Source: Poriferisodalis sp965221945
GTDB lineage: Bacteria > Actinomycetota > Acidimicrobiia > Acidimicrobiales > Poriferisodalaceae
NCBI RefSeq assembly: GCF_965221945.1
Contig: NZ_OZ244925.1
Span: forward strand, 1,302,001-1,366,000
Length of the DNA: 64,000 nt
Direction: 5' to 3'
Made by a program: the position numbers and the translations under genes. Position 1 is the first letter of the stretch; each line of letters starts with the position of its first letter. A model generated the notes under the pieces. The model was given only the letters and a program-made list of their open reading frames with translations, ran no database searches and was not told the origin of the DNA. Shown here one piece after another: positions 38,694 to 47,684 of the stretch.

Positions 38694-40331
38694 TCAGGCC
38701 GGTTCGGCGGAGCGGCGGCGCTCGGTGGCCTCCTCGGCACCGAGACGCCCCAGCACGCCTTGGGACAGATCCACATGCGACAACATCGCAGCGACGGCGC
38801 GATGGCCTGCCACTTCGGCAATCTGGCGATACATCTCGGTCACGATGCGCCGGTAGTCCTCGTGCCCCTGCGGCTGGGATCGCAGCTCGATCATGTGCAT
38901 CGCCTCGCGAGCGTTGAACTGCATGCTGTAGCGCACCCGGTACGCCATGGCGACTGCGTAGGAGGCCTCCAGCGGTCCTACGGCGTCGGCGAGCGCGTCA
39001 TACATCTCCGCCGACAGCTCCATGACCTCGTCGTACGCCTCTCCCCCACCAGCGGCATCGACGAGACCGGGAACGACGTAACCGTGACGCGGCCCGAGTG
39101 GCTGCCATTCGATCGTCAGCAGGCGATGCCGCTGCAGGTCACGGAAGCTCCCATAGTCGCCGAGCACATCGAACCGGTAGTCGATTCGCTCGAGCGCTCG
39201 GCTCGGTCGGTGACGGCGGTTGGTTCGCTCACCGGCATAGCGCTGCACCAAGTCCAAGCGCTGGGCCTCGGTCATCTCTCTCACCCGCGCAGCAATCTGC
39301 GACTCGGGCAGGTCGGTGTAGGGGAACAGCATCGCCGCGAGCATCTTTTCCTCGCCGACGGGGTCCCAATCGGTCAAGACGACCTCGGGCACCGGTTCGG
39401 GTGTCTCATCGTCGAACAGCTCGGCGACGAACTCGTCCATCGCGACGCGGTTGGCCTCCAGGTAGTCCGACCACACGATCCCCCGGTCGGGCTGGTCGAC
39501 ACGCCGCAGGAACGACGGGATGACTTTGCGAAGCTCGGTCAGCATCAACTGGGCATAACTGCGCGCCTCGGGCAGCGGATGGGCCCTCATCCGCAGCAGA
39601 AGCGCCTCATAGGCCTGCCCGCTGCCGAAGATGCCGACGTTGGACAAGCTGGCTGCGGGAAGCAGCCCACGGGCCGCGTCGAAAGCCTGAGCTCGAATCG
39701 CCCGGCGACGGGCAAGATCACCGCCTTTGGCGGTGACAGACGACACAGTGCCGCCTTTGGCGGCGTCGTGGTGGTCGGTCAGCCATGCGGTCATCCGGCG
39801 GACCATGTCGCCGTAGGCGTCGAACATGCGATCGACATCGCCGATGAAGCGTGTTCCGACGGCTGAACTCATGACGCTTGGCGGTCGGTGATACCGGTAA
39901 CGACCCTGGACACGCTCGTCGTAGGCGAGGTAGCGGGTGGATTGCTCGAGGTACGACATCAGCCGTCCTCGTTCGAGAATCTTGGTGAGCAAGTTGGAGG
40001 CCTGCTCACACGCGAGATGCACTGCTCCGAGCTGGGCCACCGAGTCGTCGCCGTATTCCACAAATACGCGCTGGTAGAGCTGTTCGGCACGTTCGACGCC
40101 GACGGTGGCGTCGATGGTCTCATCGCCGGAGATGTCGAGATCGTCGACGAACTCGTCAAGCAGGAGCCGTCGGAGAGTCTTGTGCGTCCTGGAGTAGCGA
40201 GCGAACAACGCCCCCTTCACCACTTCGGGAAGGTTGACGAGGGCGAATACCGGCTGGCGCAGGTTGGTGACATAGCGCCGCAAGACGTCCCGCTCATCAG
40301 GAGTGAACGTCTCGGCGGCGTAGTGGATCAC
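38694..40331 (-). CDS. Two-domain ThyX-like (flavin-dependent thymidylate synthase family) protein
   Basis: About 545 residues, twice the 220-250 of classical ThyX. The first half contains ERGRLMSYLEQSTRYLAYD (39.94-39.98 kb): the S..EQSTRY part of the ThyX motif without RHR. The second half contains FRDLQRHRLLTIEWQPLG (39.10-39.14 kb): RHR is present but the Ser/Arg part is altered. VFALVNLPEVVKGALFARYSR near the N-terminus is also family-like. The start is uncertain: the frame is open to 40460, and GTG 40331 gives a sensible N-terminus (IHYAAETFTPDERD). It lies in the helY-tat gene string. Long ThyX-like proteins occur in some lineages; catalytic activity here is unproven. Confidence 0.8.
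   Translation of the reverse strand: MIHYAAETFTPDERDVLRRYVTNLRQPVFALVNLPEVVKGALFARYSRTHKTLRRLLLDEFVDDLDISGDETIDATVGVERAEQLYQRVFVEYGDDSVAQLGAVHLACEQASNLLTKILERGRLMSYLEQSTRYLAYDERVQGRYRYHRPPSVMSSAVGTRFIGDVDRMFDAYGDMVRRMTAWLTDHHDAAKGGTVSSVTAKGGDLARRRAIRAQAFDAARGLLPAASLSNVGIFGSGQAYEALLLRMRAHPLPEARSYAQLMLTELRKVIPSFLRRVDQPDRGIVWSDYLEANRVAMDEFVAELFDDETPEPVPEVVLTDWDPVGEEKMLAAMLFPYTDLPESQIAARVREMTEAQRLDLVQRYAGERTNRRHRPSRALERIDYRFDVLGDYGSFRDLQRHRLLTIEWQPLGPRHGYVVPGLVDAAGGGEAYDEVMELSAEMYDALADAVGPLEASYAVAMAYRVRYSMQFNAREAMHMIELRSQPQGHEDYRRIVTEMYRQIAEVAGHRAVAAMLSHVDLSQGVLGRLGAEEATERRRSAEPA
39719..39764 (-). repeat. Pair of palindromes inside the ThyX-like gene
   Basis: CACCGCCTTTGGCGGTG (39719-39735) and GCCGCCTTTGGCGGC (39750-39764) are perfect hairpins 30 bp apart. 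They encode the low-complexity insert AAKGGTVSSVTAKGG. Confidence 0.85.
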
Positions 40332-40471
40332 CGGCAGGTCAACTCGAGCGACGACACCGCGCCGATGGTATGGCGCACCGGCCTGTCCTCCGTGGACCTT
40401 CGTTCCCGGGCCGCCGCCGGGGCACAGCCCGTTGCGGCAGGCCACAGGTACACCGAGCAAGCGTTCGCGGA

Positions 40472-41101
40472 TCAGAACACGATCAGCGCGGCGTCTGGCT
40501 GGATCGTGACAGTCAGCTCAAGGCATCTGCCCACCCGCTCTCCATCGAGCCACAGCCCCAAGGGTTTGCCGAACTGGAATTCCGTACTTGTCACACGCCG
40601 CATGGCGATGGCCGGATGCGGCAGGTGGGCTCCCGACCGCAGGCGCCGCCGGGCCAGCACTCGTTGTGCCAAGCTCAGCGCCGGCTGATCGATTCCCGTG
40701 GTGAGCACGTGCAGTCGCCCGTCGTTGGGATGGGCAGCGGGCGCGAGACGAAACTCCCCCGCAAGGTCGGCGCTCATTGCCGCCATGGCGGGTCCGCGCC
40801 ACCACGAGTTGCGTGCAATGGCGTGCACGCACGCCCAGTGGACCACCTCATCGGCCACCACCTCGATGAGGTCGACCGGTGCAGTCCGGGCGATCTCGCA
40901 ACGCAGGCGTTCCGCTCCGCCCGCTGGTGCGCCCACCACCCGCCACAGGTCACCGCCCGTCACGCCGATCGGCGACGGTGGGCGATCCGCCGCTCGCTGA
41001 CAGGTGATCAACCTACGCAGTTCCGCGTTGCTGCCAGCGATCGGTGCCCCCTCGGGCAGCGTTGCGGCCGTTCCCCACGGCTGGTTGCGTTGAATCGTCA
41101 T
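40472..41101 (-). CDS. Protein resembling a diacylglycerol-kinase C-terminal domain alone
   Basis: 209 residues. The region from NSWWRGPAMAAMSADLAG through EFRLAPAAHPNDGRLHVLTT and on to PLGLWLDGERVG, ending in LTVTIQPDAALIVF, has the order and spacing of the C-terminal beta-sandwich of YegS/LCB5/DgkB lipid kinases (N-xxxxGGGxxxAPxAxxDDGxLxV, then DGE). The N-terminal catalytic GGDGT domain is absent and there is no room for it: the start overlaps the HelY stop as ATGA. Possibly a regulatory or lipid-binding remnant. Family assignment is by pattern only. Confidence 0.6.
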   Translation of the reverse strand: MTIQRNQPWGTAATLPEGAPIAGSNAELRRLITCQRAADRPPSPIGVTGGDLWRVVGAPAGGAERLRCEIARTAPVDLIEVVADEVVHWACVHAIARNSWWRGPAMAAMSADLAGEFRLAPAAHPNDGRLHVLTTGIDQPALSLAQRVLARRRLRSGAHLPHPAIAMRRVTSTEFQFGKPLGLWLDGERVGRCLELTVTIQPDAALIVF

Positions 41102-43536
41102 GGAAGCCTGCGAGTACGGGTCACCACAGGAGCTGGGACGAATCCCTCTCCCGACGCCGTCGCAGCTGGCGTGCCCACGGTTTCGTCGGAGACCCGCGCC
41201 GCTGCTGCGACCACTCCGCGGTCGAGCGCCGAGCGTGCGTTAGCCGCTGTGCGTCGTGTGGCGCCGTTCGAAGCAACCTCTGCGATTCTGTCCACCAAGT
41301 CGATCAGCTGCCGCATCTGGCGAACGAAGTCACCTCCCGCAGGTGCGTCGCCACCGTAGAGATCGCCCTGCCACAGCTCGACGTAGGTTGCTCCGTCCGC
41401 CCAGGCGTGTGCCGTAGCGAAGAACGAGGCATCAGGCGGGCGAGAGGCCACCACGTTGTGCTGGCGTTCGGCGCGGTTGATCTGTGTCGCCAGCTCAAGA
41501 ATGAGCGCCGCCCGATCCCGACAATCGTTGTCCCGATACCGGGGGGCGGGCGGCGGCCGGCTGCTTCGATGCTCGTAGGTCAGCACCGAGACCAGGCCGG
41601 CTAGTCGAGCCGGTGCGACACCGTCGAACACGCCCTCACGCAGACACAGCACCGTCAGCAAGTCCGATTCATGGAACACGGACTTCAAGCACTCACCCGC
41701 CGGATTGAGCGACCAGCCGTCCGCGCAGCCGAAGATGTTCAGTATCTCGTTGATGGCATCGAGCTGCCGGGCCAGGCCCCCCTTTGCGAGCTTGATCCGG
41801 TCCTTCAAGCGGCTGACCCGCGCTCCGGTTCGTTCGGCTTGCCGCTCTGCGTCGACAAGCGCTCGGTCCAGGCGCCGATCGGTGGGTTTGCCGCGTCGAT
41901 GCCGATGACCAACTCCCGAACCTCCACGCTGCGGGGCGTGTGCCTCTGGGCGAGCGCGGCCACCGCCCATCGACCGCAGTCGTGCACGGGCTTCACGCAG
42001 CTCCCGGCGCTCGACTTCGAGCGCAGCGGTCCATTCGCCGACCCGCCGATCCGCCCGCCACTGGGCGAACGACCGCTGCAGCATCTCGACTGCCTCGTCG
42101 CGCGTTCGGCTGGCGATGAGGTTGGCAACCATGTTGTATGTCGGCCGGAACGAGGACTCAAGTTCGAAGTCGTTGCTCGCAGCCAGGCGAGCCGCCTCGC
42201 CGAACGCCGTGTGCGGGTGCCACAGCGTGTAGGCGTAGCCAATCTCGTCGATCCCGCGGCGACCTGCACGGCCGGTGAGCTGGGTGTACTCGCCCGGCGT
42301 CAATGCGGCGAAGCCCTCCCCACGGAAGCGGCTGAGCTGTTCGATCACCACTGATCGGGCTGGCATGTTCACTCCAACCGCCAGTGTCTCGGTCGCGAAC
42401 ACCACGGCCAACAGCCCCGCGGCGAAACAGTCTTCGATTGCTTCCTTGAAGGCCGGCACCAGACCTGCGTGGTGGGCTGCGACGCCTGCGGTGAGTCCCT
42501 CAAGCCACTCGTGGTAGCCGAGTGCGTCGAGGTCACCTGATTCCAGGGAGGCGGTGTGGGCTGCAGCGATCTGGCGTACCCGGTACTGCTGGGAGGCATC
42601 CAGGAAGGCCGCGCCCTGCGCCGCGAGCGCCCGGGCGGCATCGTCGCAACCCTGGCGGGAGAACACAAAGATGATTGCGGGCAGCTTTGCGGTGGTGGCA
42701 AGGTGTTCCACGATCTCAGTGCGCCGTGGTCTCGCCGGTCGCACACCTGCGCCACGTTGGCGACGGTGGCCTCCCGAACGGGAACGGGCACGTTCCAGCA
42801 ACCGTTCGATCTCGGGATTGGGCTGACCATCCCGCAAGGTGGGCAGATCCACCAGACGCCGACTGTGCCGCTCGAACAGCAGGTAACGGTCTTCGAGGGG
42901 CACGGGCCGCTGCGTGCACACCACCGCCTCGCACCGGCCGGCGGTGGCTTCGATCCACGATGCGAGTTCGTACGCGTTGCTGACCGTGGCCGACAGGCAC
43001 ACCAAGCGCATGTGTGCAGGAGTGCTGATGATGACCTCTTCCCAGACGGCCCCCCGGTACGGATCCTGCAAGTAGTGCACTTCGTCCAGCACCGCCACGC
43101 CGAATTGGGCCACGTGCGGCGACCCGGCGTAGATCATGTTGCGCAGCACTTCGGTGGTCATGACGACGACGTCGGCTTCAGGGCGGACCACGTTGTCACC
43201 GGTGAGCAGCCCCACCCGTTCAGATCCCAACCATGAGCGCAGTTCGCGCAGCTTCTGGTTCGACAGGGCTTTGGTTGGCGTCGTGTAGGCCGCACGCTTG
43301 CCGGCTTGCAGGGTCGCTGCGATCGCGTACTCGGCCACCAGCGTCTTGCCCGACGACGTCGGTGCGGCCACGAGCACCGAGTTGCCCCGCTCGACCGCTT
43401 CGAATGCCTCGATCTGAAAGCCGTCAGGCGAGATTCCCCGCGCTACCAACAGGTCGACGAGCGGTGGCGGCTGCTCTGGCTTGGTGGCTTCGGGACATCG
43501 CCCCGCTGGATCCGCTTGACCGTCCGTTGCACTCAC
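41098..43536 (-). CDS. helY: Ski2-like DEAD-box RNA helicase (HelY family)
   Basis: 812 residues. Helicase motifs in order: Q-motif region GISPDGFQIEAFEA, Walker A AAPTSSGKTLVAEY (about residues 55-68), TPTKALSNQK, Walker B DEVHYLQD, LSATVSN, then the second RecA domain with FVFSRQGCDDAA, VVFATETLAVGVNMP and QLTGRAGRRGID. The C-terminal region has an arch-like basic insert (RARPEAHAPQRGGSG) and a DSHCT-like end. The GTG start overlaps the tatC stop (GTGA), the arrangement seen downstream of tatAC in actinobacteria. Likely RNA unwinding in decay or ribosome maturation. Confidence 0.93.
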   Translation of the reverse strand: MSATDGQADPAGRCPEATKPEQPPPLVDLLVARGISPDGFQIEAFEAVERGNSVLVAAPTSSGKTLVAEYAIAATLQAGKRAAYTTPTKALSNQKLRELRSWLGSERVGLLTGDNVVRPEADVVVMTTEVLRNMIYAGSPHVAQFGVAVLDEVHYLQDPYRGAVWEEVIISTPAHMRLVCLSATVSNAYELASWIEATAGRCEAVVCTQRPVPLEDRYLLFERHSRRLVDLPTLRDGQPNPEIERLLERARSRSGGHRRQRGAGVRPARPRRTEIVEHLATTAKLPAIIFVFSRQGCDDAARALAAQGAAFLDASQQYRVRQIAAAHTASLESGDLDALGYHEWLEGLTAGVAAHHAGLVPAFKEAIEDCFAAGLLAVVFATETLAVGVNMPARSVVIEQLSRFRGEGFAALTPGEYTQLTGRAGRRGIDEIGYAYTLWHPHTAFGEAARLAASNDFELESSFRPTYNMVANLIASRTRDEAVEMLQRSFAQWRADRRVGEWTAALEVERRELREARARLRSMGGGRARPEAHAPQRGGSGVGHRHRRGKPTDRRLDRALVDAERQAERTGARVSRLKDRIKLAKGGLARQLDAINEILNIFGCADGWSLNPAGECLKSVFHESDLLTVLCLREGVFDGVAPARLAGLVSVLTYEHRSSRPPPAPRYRDNDCRDRAALILELATQINRAERQHNVVASRPPDASFFATAHAWADGATYVELWQGDLYGGDAPAGGDFVRQMRQLIDLVDRIAEVASNGATRRTAANARSALDRGVVAAAARVSDETVGTPAATASGEGFVPAPVVTRTRRLP

Positions 43537-44378
43537 GGAGAGGAGTCCGTCACGCTGGCTGCGGGTGTCCGGGATTCCTGCGCTCGACGGCGACCAAATC
43601 GCCACCCCGCAGACCCGCTGCGGCGTCGCAAGATCACAAAGCCAACCAGGATCGACAGCTCGTAGAACACGTACAGGGGCACCGACAGTGCAGCGAGTGT
43701 CACAGGGTCGCCAGACGGCGTGATGATCGCCGCGCCGGCCACGATGCCGACAATGGCATAACGGCGGACCCGGCTCAGCTGCCGCGGCGTCACCATGCCG
43801 GCCATCTGGAGAAACACCAGGACGATCGGGAACTCGAAACCGATGCCGAAGGCCAGCATCATGAAGGTCACCAAGCCGAGGTACGAGCCAGGTCCGAGCA
43901 ACGGGTCGACGGCGTCACCGCTGACGGCGATCAGGAAGTCCAGCGCCCGCTCGAAGGTGAAGTACGCCAGCAAGGCACCCGCCGCAAAGAGCAGGAATCC
44001 CGCTATCACGAACGGCACCACCCAGCGCTTCTCCCGGCGATCAAGTGCAGGCGTGATGAATCGCCACAGGTGCCACAGCAGCACCGGCATGGCCAGCACC
44101 ACACCGAGATAGACCGACACCTTGATGCGGGTGCGAAAGCCCTCCAGCGGTGTCGTGATCACCAGGCTGCAGGGACGATCGATCTCCTGAGCCTCCAGCA
44201 CGTTGCAGTACGGCGGCAGGAAGATCTCGGCAAGCAGCCAGTCGTAGAGGAAGAGCCCCACCACCATGCCCCCGCCGACAGCCACGATGCCCCAGATGAG
44301 CCGGAAACGCAGCTCCGCGACGTGATCCCAGAAGCCCATCACGGCCGGCCGAGGCCGGCGCCGTCGCCAGAGCCTCAC
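43533..44378 (-). CDS. tatC: Sec-independent protein translocase TatC
   Basis: Polytopic receptor of the twin-arginine export system. 281 residues with six hydrophobic segments. Landmarks are FWDHVAELRFRLIWG at the N-terminus (the conserved HLxELRxRL motif), TPLEGFRTRIKVSVY in the first periplasmic/cytoplasmic loop region, and FGIGFEFPIVLVFLQMAG in the middle (conserved F-E-F-P). The C-terminal 45 residues are Arg/Ser-rich. Starts with GTG in GTGA overlap with tatA. Confidence 0.95.
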   Translation of the reverse strand: MRLWRRRRPRPAVMGFWDHVAELRFRLIWGIVAVGGGMVVGLFLYDWLLAEIFLPPYCNVLEAQEIDRPCSLVITTPLEGFRTRIKVSVYLGVVLAMPVLLWHLWRFITPALDRREKRWVVPFVIAGFLLFAAGALLAYFTFERALDFLIAVSGDAVDPLLGPGSYLGLVTFMMLAFGIGFEFPIVLVFLQMAGMVTPRQLSRVRRYAIVGIVAGAAIITPSGDPVTLAALSVPLYVFYELSILVGFVILRRRSGSAGWRFGRRRAQESRTPAASVTDSSP

Positions 44379-44686
44379 GCAGGGCCGTCGCTGGTCGAGC
44401 GATCCGCCGCCGGATCGGCCGCGTCGGACTGGGAGGACTCGCCCTCACCCTGCGCACCAGGGGCCTCGGCCGGGTCTGCTGGCGTCGGTGGATCGGGCGA
44501 CGATGCAGGTTCCACATTCGGCGGCGACAGCGTGGCGTCCATCTCCTGACGAACGGTCGTCGAGAAGTCCCGCACCTGCCGAAAGAAGCGGCCGATGCTG
44601 CGGATTGCGCCCGGCAAACGCGTGGGCCCCAGCACAATCAGGGCCACGAATGCGATGATCAGCACCTCGTTGGGCTGCAGGCTCAC
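44375..44686 (-). CDS. tatA: Tat translocase TatA/TatB-type protein
   Basis: 103 residues from GTG 44686. One transmembrane helix (EVLIIAFVALIVLGP) is followed by the conserved hinge and amphipathic helix LPGAIRSIGRFFRQVRDFS, then an acidic Pro/Ala/Ser-rich tail from about residue 55. TatA and TatB are not separable here by sequence alone; EVLII with VLGPTRLP is slightly more TatB-like. Coupled to tatC. Confidence 0.88.
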   Translation of the reverse strand: MSLQPNEVLIIAFVALIVLGPTRLPGAIRSIGRFFRQVRDFSTTVRQEMDATLSPPNVEPASSPDPPTPADPAEAPGAQGEGESSQSDAADPAADRSTSDGPA

Positions 44687-44771
44687 GGCTCGATGGTAGA
44701 ACCCCGGCCCTGCGCGGCGGTTCTGCTTTGCTGCCGAGCACACAGGCCCTGGTGGTCCAGACGGCAGCGTT

Positions 44772-45041
44772 TCAGAACGGCAGCATCCGGCGGGCCGCCC
44801 ATCGCACCACCATGCCGAGCGCTCTCTCGGCCGTGGCTTCGCGTACCGACGGCAGGTCCAGGCTGTCGATGGCGGCTCGAGCCCGAACGACGTCGGCGCG
44901 CACCGAAGCAGTTGTTTCAGTGATGGATGCCAGCCCCTCAGCCGTAGCCCGCAACTCGACGGCCAGCCGCCGAATCATGAGCGTGCTGACAACGACGAGT
45001 ACGCCGAACGCGACAGTCGGCAGCAGCCAGATCGCCCCCAT
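44772..45041 (-). CDS. Small single-pass membrane protein
   Basis: 89 residues, not recognised. The N-terminus MGAIWLLPTVAFGVLVVVSTLMIRR is one membrane helix, followed by a helical, weakly coiled-coil stretch (AVELRATAEGLASITETTASVRADVVRARAAIDSL). The C-terminus WAARRMLPF is basic. Located upstream of tatA with an 85-bp gap and possibly transcribed with it. This architecture is common for short actinobacterial helix-plus-coil proteins; function unknown. Confidence 0.6.
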   Translation of the reverse strand: MGAIWLLPTVAFGVLVVVSTLMIRRLAVELRATAEGLASITETTASVRADVVRARAAIDSLDLPSVREATAERALGMVVRWAARRMLPF

Positions 45042-45155
45042 GAGCCGAACCCTACGGCGCGACAGACGACCGAAACGTCCGTCGTAAACCGCAGTACATC
45101 GGCCACATCTGGTGAATTCCGCGGCACGCGGCATCCAAATTGGCACGATAGAGCC

Positions 45156-45917
45156 GTGCCCCCGCAGCCGCTGCCGTCATTGTGCACGCCACCGATCACA
45201 TTCGCGCATCGGGGCGGGCGTGCTCATGGCCCTGACAACGCGCTTGAGACGTTCGCCGTGGCCTTGGACTTGGGAGCAACGGGCCTCGAGACCGATGTCT
45301 GGCTGAGCAGAGATGGTCATCCGATGCTGGACCACGACGGAGTTGTCTGGCACCGGGGCGTTCGCCGTCCTTTCAGCTCATTCACCCGTGAACGCATCGG
45401 TCCCGACGTCGGAACGCTTGCAGACGTGTATCAGTCCTGCGGTACCGACTTCGAACTCTCGGTTGACGTGAAAGACCCCGCGGCGGCTGACGCAGTCATC
45501 GAGGCCGCCCGATCCGCCGGGGCAGAAGACCGCCTGTGGCTGTGCCACGCGGACTGGGAGCTGCTCGCCGAGTTGCGTAATCGCACCACTGCACACATTG
45601 TCGACTCGACCCGCGTACGACGAATGAAGGAAGGTCCGGAGCGCCGGGCGGCGGCGATGGCCGACAGCGGCATCGACGCAGTCAACCTCCCCGCCAAGGA
45701 CTGGACCGGAGGACTCGCAGCGCTCTTCCACCGCTTCGGACGTCTTTGCTTCGGGTGGGATGTCCAGCACATCCGGTTGGCCGCAGCACTGCGCGACATG
45801 GGCCTCGACGGCTTGTACGGCGACCACGTCGACCGGCTGATCGCCGGTGTCACTTCACCGAGCGAACCAGCCGAACCGGCACCGGACGGCGACATCTGCG
45901 AGGCACAACCCGCCTGA
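45156..45917 (+). CDS. Glycerophosphodiester phosphodiesterase family protein
   Basis: 253 residues. GDPD signature: FAHRGGRAHGPDNALETFAVAL at residues 15-36 (catalytic His in HRG, NT-like PDN), GLETDVWLSRDGHPMLDHD with the metal-binding ExD and the second His, and ELSVDVKDP with an acidic ligand. The C-terminal NLPAKDW and LCFGWDV segments complete a TIM barrel. Hydrolyses glycerophosphodiesters to glycerol-3-phosphate and an alcohol. No signal peptide, so it is cytoplasmic. It starts at GTG 45156 and diverges from the tat gene string. Confidence 0.92.
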   Translation: MPPQPLPSLCTPPITFAHRGGRAHGPDNALETFAVALDLGATGLETDVWLSRDGHPMLDHDGVVWHRGVRRPFSSFTRERIGPDVGTLADVYQSCGTDFELSVDVKDPAAADAVIEAARSAGAEDRLWLCHADWELLAELRNRTTAHIVDSTRVRRMKEGPERRAAAMADSGIDAVNLPAKDWTGGLAALFHRFGRLCFGWDVQHIRLAAALRDMGLDGLYGDHVDRLIAGVTSPSEPAEPAPDGDICEAQPA

Positions 45918-45964
45918 ACAGCCGCTCTGCCGGATCGGCCCCCCTCAACCCTGCACAGGCGGTC

Positions 45965-46576
45965 CTACAGACCACCGAGCCGATTGGGCGGCCAGAAACG
46001 CGCGAACGCCCGCCCGACGATTTCATTCTCGGGGATCGGCCCGAAGAAGCGACTGTCCTGGCTCGAGAGCCGGTTGTCGCCCATGACGAACACGTACCCG
46101 GCCGGAATCAGCTGCTGCGTGAAGCTGCTGGTGTACGTATCGGCCGGGAGGTAGTCCTCTGGCACCGGAACGCCGTCAACGATGAGCTGTCCGCCTTCGG
46201 CCTCGACCGTCTGACCGCCGATGGCGACGACTCGCTTGACGAGCTCAGAGGTTTTCGACGGCTTCAGCGCATCAGGCGTCCGGAACACGACGATGTCACC
46301 CGGGTCGGGATCCCCGATGCGGTAGCTGAGCTTGGAGACCAGCAAGCGGTCTCCGATCTGGAGCACTGGCTCCATCGACTCGGAGGGGATGGAGAAGGCG
46401 GCGATCAGAAACATCCGCATCAGCAATGCGAGCGTCACCGCAGCCAGCAGGACCCACGCCCACGACAGCAGGTTGCGTGTTCGCCGGCTCATGGCCCGCG
46501 CGATACGCGGCTGGCGACCTAATGGCCTCCGGCCGTCAGCCGGGTCGCAATCGCCGCCTTCGCCCGCAACGCTCAT
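45965..46576 (-). CDS. lepB: Signal peptidase I
   Basis: Membrane serine protease removing Sec and Tat signal peptides. 203 residues: a cytoplasmic leader of about 40, a membrane anchor LSWAWVLLAAVTLALLMRMF, then catalytic Ser in SIPSESMEPVL and Lys in LVKRVVAIGG, and GYVFVMGDNRLSSQDSR, the conserved box E. ATG 46576 overlaps the DUF3866 gene stop (ATGA). It converges on the GDPD gene. Confidence 0.95.
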   Translation of the reverse strand: MSVAGEGGDCDPADGRRPLGRQPRIARAMSRRTRNLLSWAWVLLAAVTLALLMRMFLIAAFSIPSESMEPVLQIGDRLLVSKLSYRIGDPDPGDIVVFRTPDALKPSKTSELVKRVVAIGGQTVEAEGGQLIVDGVPVPEDYLPADTYTSSFTQQLIPAGYVFVMGDNRLSSQDSRFFGPIPENEIVGRAFARFWPPNRLGGL

Positions 46577-47610
46577 GGTGACGCCGCCAGCCAGGCTGCC
46601 GCTGCCCCCAGCCACTCACACGCTTGCTGGTCGCGTTCCAATGGACGACCCATGGAAGTGACGCTCAGCCCGCTGCGGGCAAGCGCTTCACCGACCGCGG
46701 CCGGCTCCATGTGGATCGCCCGCTTTCCCAGAGTCTCAACCCATGCGGCATCACGTTTCGCACGGCGCGCCGGAACCGGCACGACAGTGCGTTCGGGGGC
46801 CAGCGCGGCCATGGAGCGGGTGTGATGGCTGACACCGCGGTGTCGTTCTCGCTCATCGTCCGACGATGCGCGCACTGCCAGCGCGGTAGCTGCACCGAGA
46901 CCGTCCAGCACGGCGGCGTGGCCAACGAGATCCAGCGCCGAGAAGCCCAGGGGGCTCGCGGTGCCGAGGTGTCCAAGTCCAGGCGCGACGACGACACGGT
47001 CGATGTTCTGGCGCGCCAATGCTGCGACTCCGGAGGCGACCGTGACCGACTCGATCGGCGCACCGAAGGCCTGCCCGGCGCTCACAGCTGTCGCGATCGT
47101 GCCCCGCTCAAGGCTCACGGCCGCAAGATCGCTCAGAACGAACGGCAGCGCCCCGCCGTCGGTCATGACATAGCCCGGTGCAACGCCGACGGCATCGCGC
47201 ACCGTGGCGGCCAGCGCCAGTGCATGGCTGTGCAGCACGCACAGCACGACCCGGACGCCAGCCAGCGACGGCAGCACGGACACGTCAAGGTGATCGGAGC
47301 CAGTGCCCGCAGCCTCCTCGAAAGCATCGACCGGCAACTGCTCGGCGAGATACCGGGCCTTCATGACCCGTCCCGGAACATCATCACCGGCATAGGGCGC
47401 GCTCAGATTCGTATGGACGACATGTGCCCCCCCGCTGCCGAGGTCCAGCTCCAGCGCCGAGGCATTCACGAGCAGTTCATCGCCGACCCCCACCGGTCCG
47501 CACAGATCAGTGAGGGCATACGCCTCGCTGCCGTCTGACAGGGTCATTCGCGCCAGCCCGGGCCTCACATCACGCACCTCGGTGGCTCGCAGGCGCGCAA
47601 AGCGCGGCAT
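46573..47610 (-). CDS. DUF3866 family protein
   Basis: 345 residues. Recognised as DUF3866, a family of unknown function common near the actinobacterial proteasome/pafA region. The N-terminal beta-rich part (RMTLSDGSEAYALTDLCGPVGVGDELLVNASALELDLGSGGAHVV is its core) has family features VHTNLSAPYAGDDVPGRVMKARYL and VVLCVLHSHALALA. The C-terminal half contains VVVAPGLGHLGTASPLGFSALD and GVSHHTRSMAALAP. His residues in SHHT and LHSH could bind metal. No signal peptide. Coupled to lepB. Confidence 0.8.
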   Translation of the reverse strand: MPRFARLRATEVRDVRPGLARMTLSDGSEAYALTDLCGPVGVGDELLVNASALELDLGSGGAHVVHTNLSAPYAGDDVPGRVMKARYLAEQLPVDAFEEAAGTGSDHLDVSVLPSLAGVRVVLCVLHSHALALAATVRDAVGVAPGYVMTDGGALPFVLSDLAAVSLERGTIATAVSAGQAFGAPIESVTVASGVAALARQNIDRVVVAPGLGHLGTASPLGFSALDLVGHAAVLDGLGAATALAVRASSDDERERHRGVSHHTRSMAALAPERTVVPVPARRAKRDAAWVETLGKRAIHMEPAAVGEALARSGLSVTSMGRPLERDQQACEWLGAAAAWLAASP

Positions 47611-47684
47611 CGGCTGCCGTCAGCCAGTTGCGTGTCGGCGCGGGACTGCGTTGCAGCGCGGATTCTGGCGGGCGACAGCGCTCA

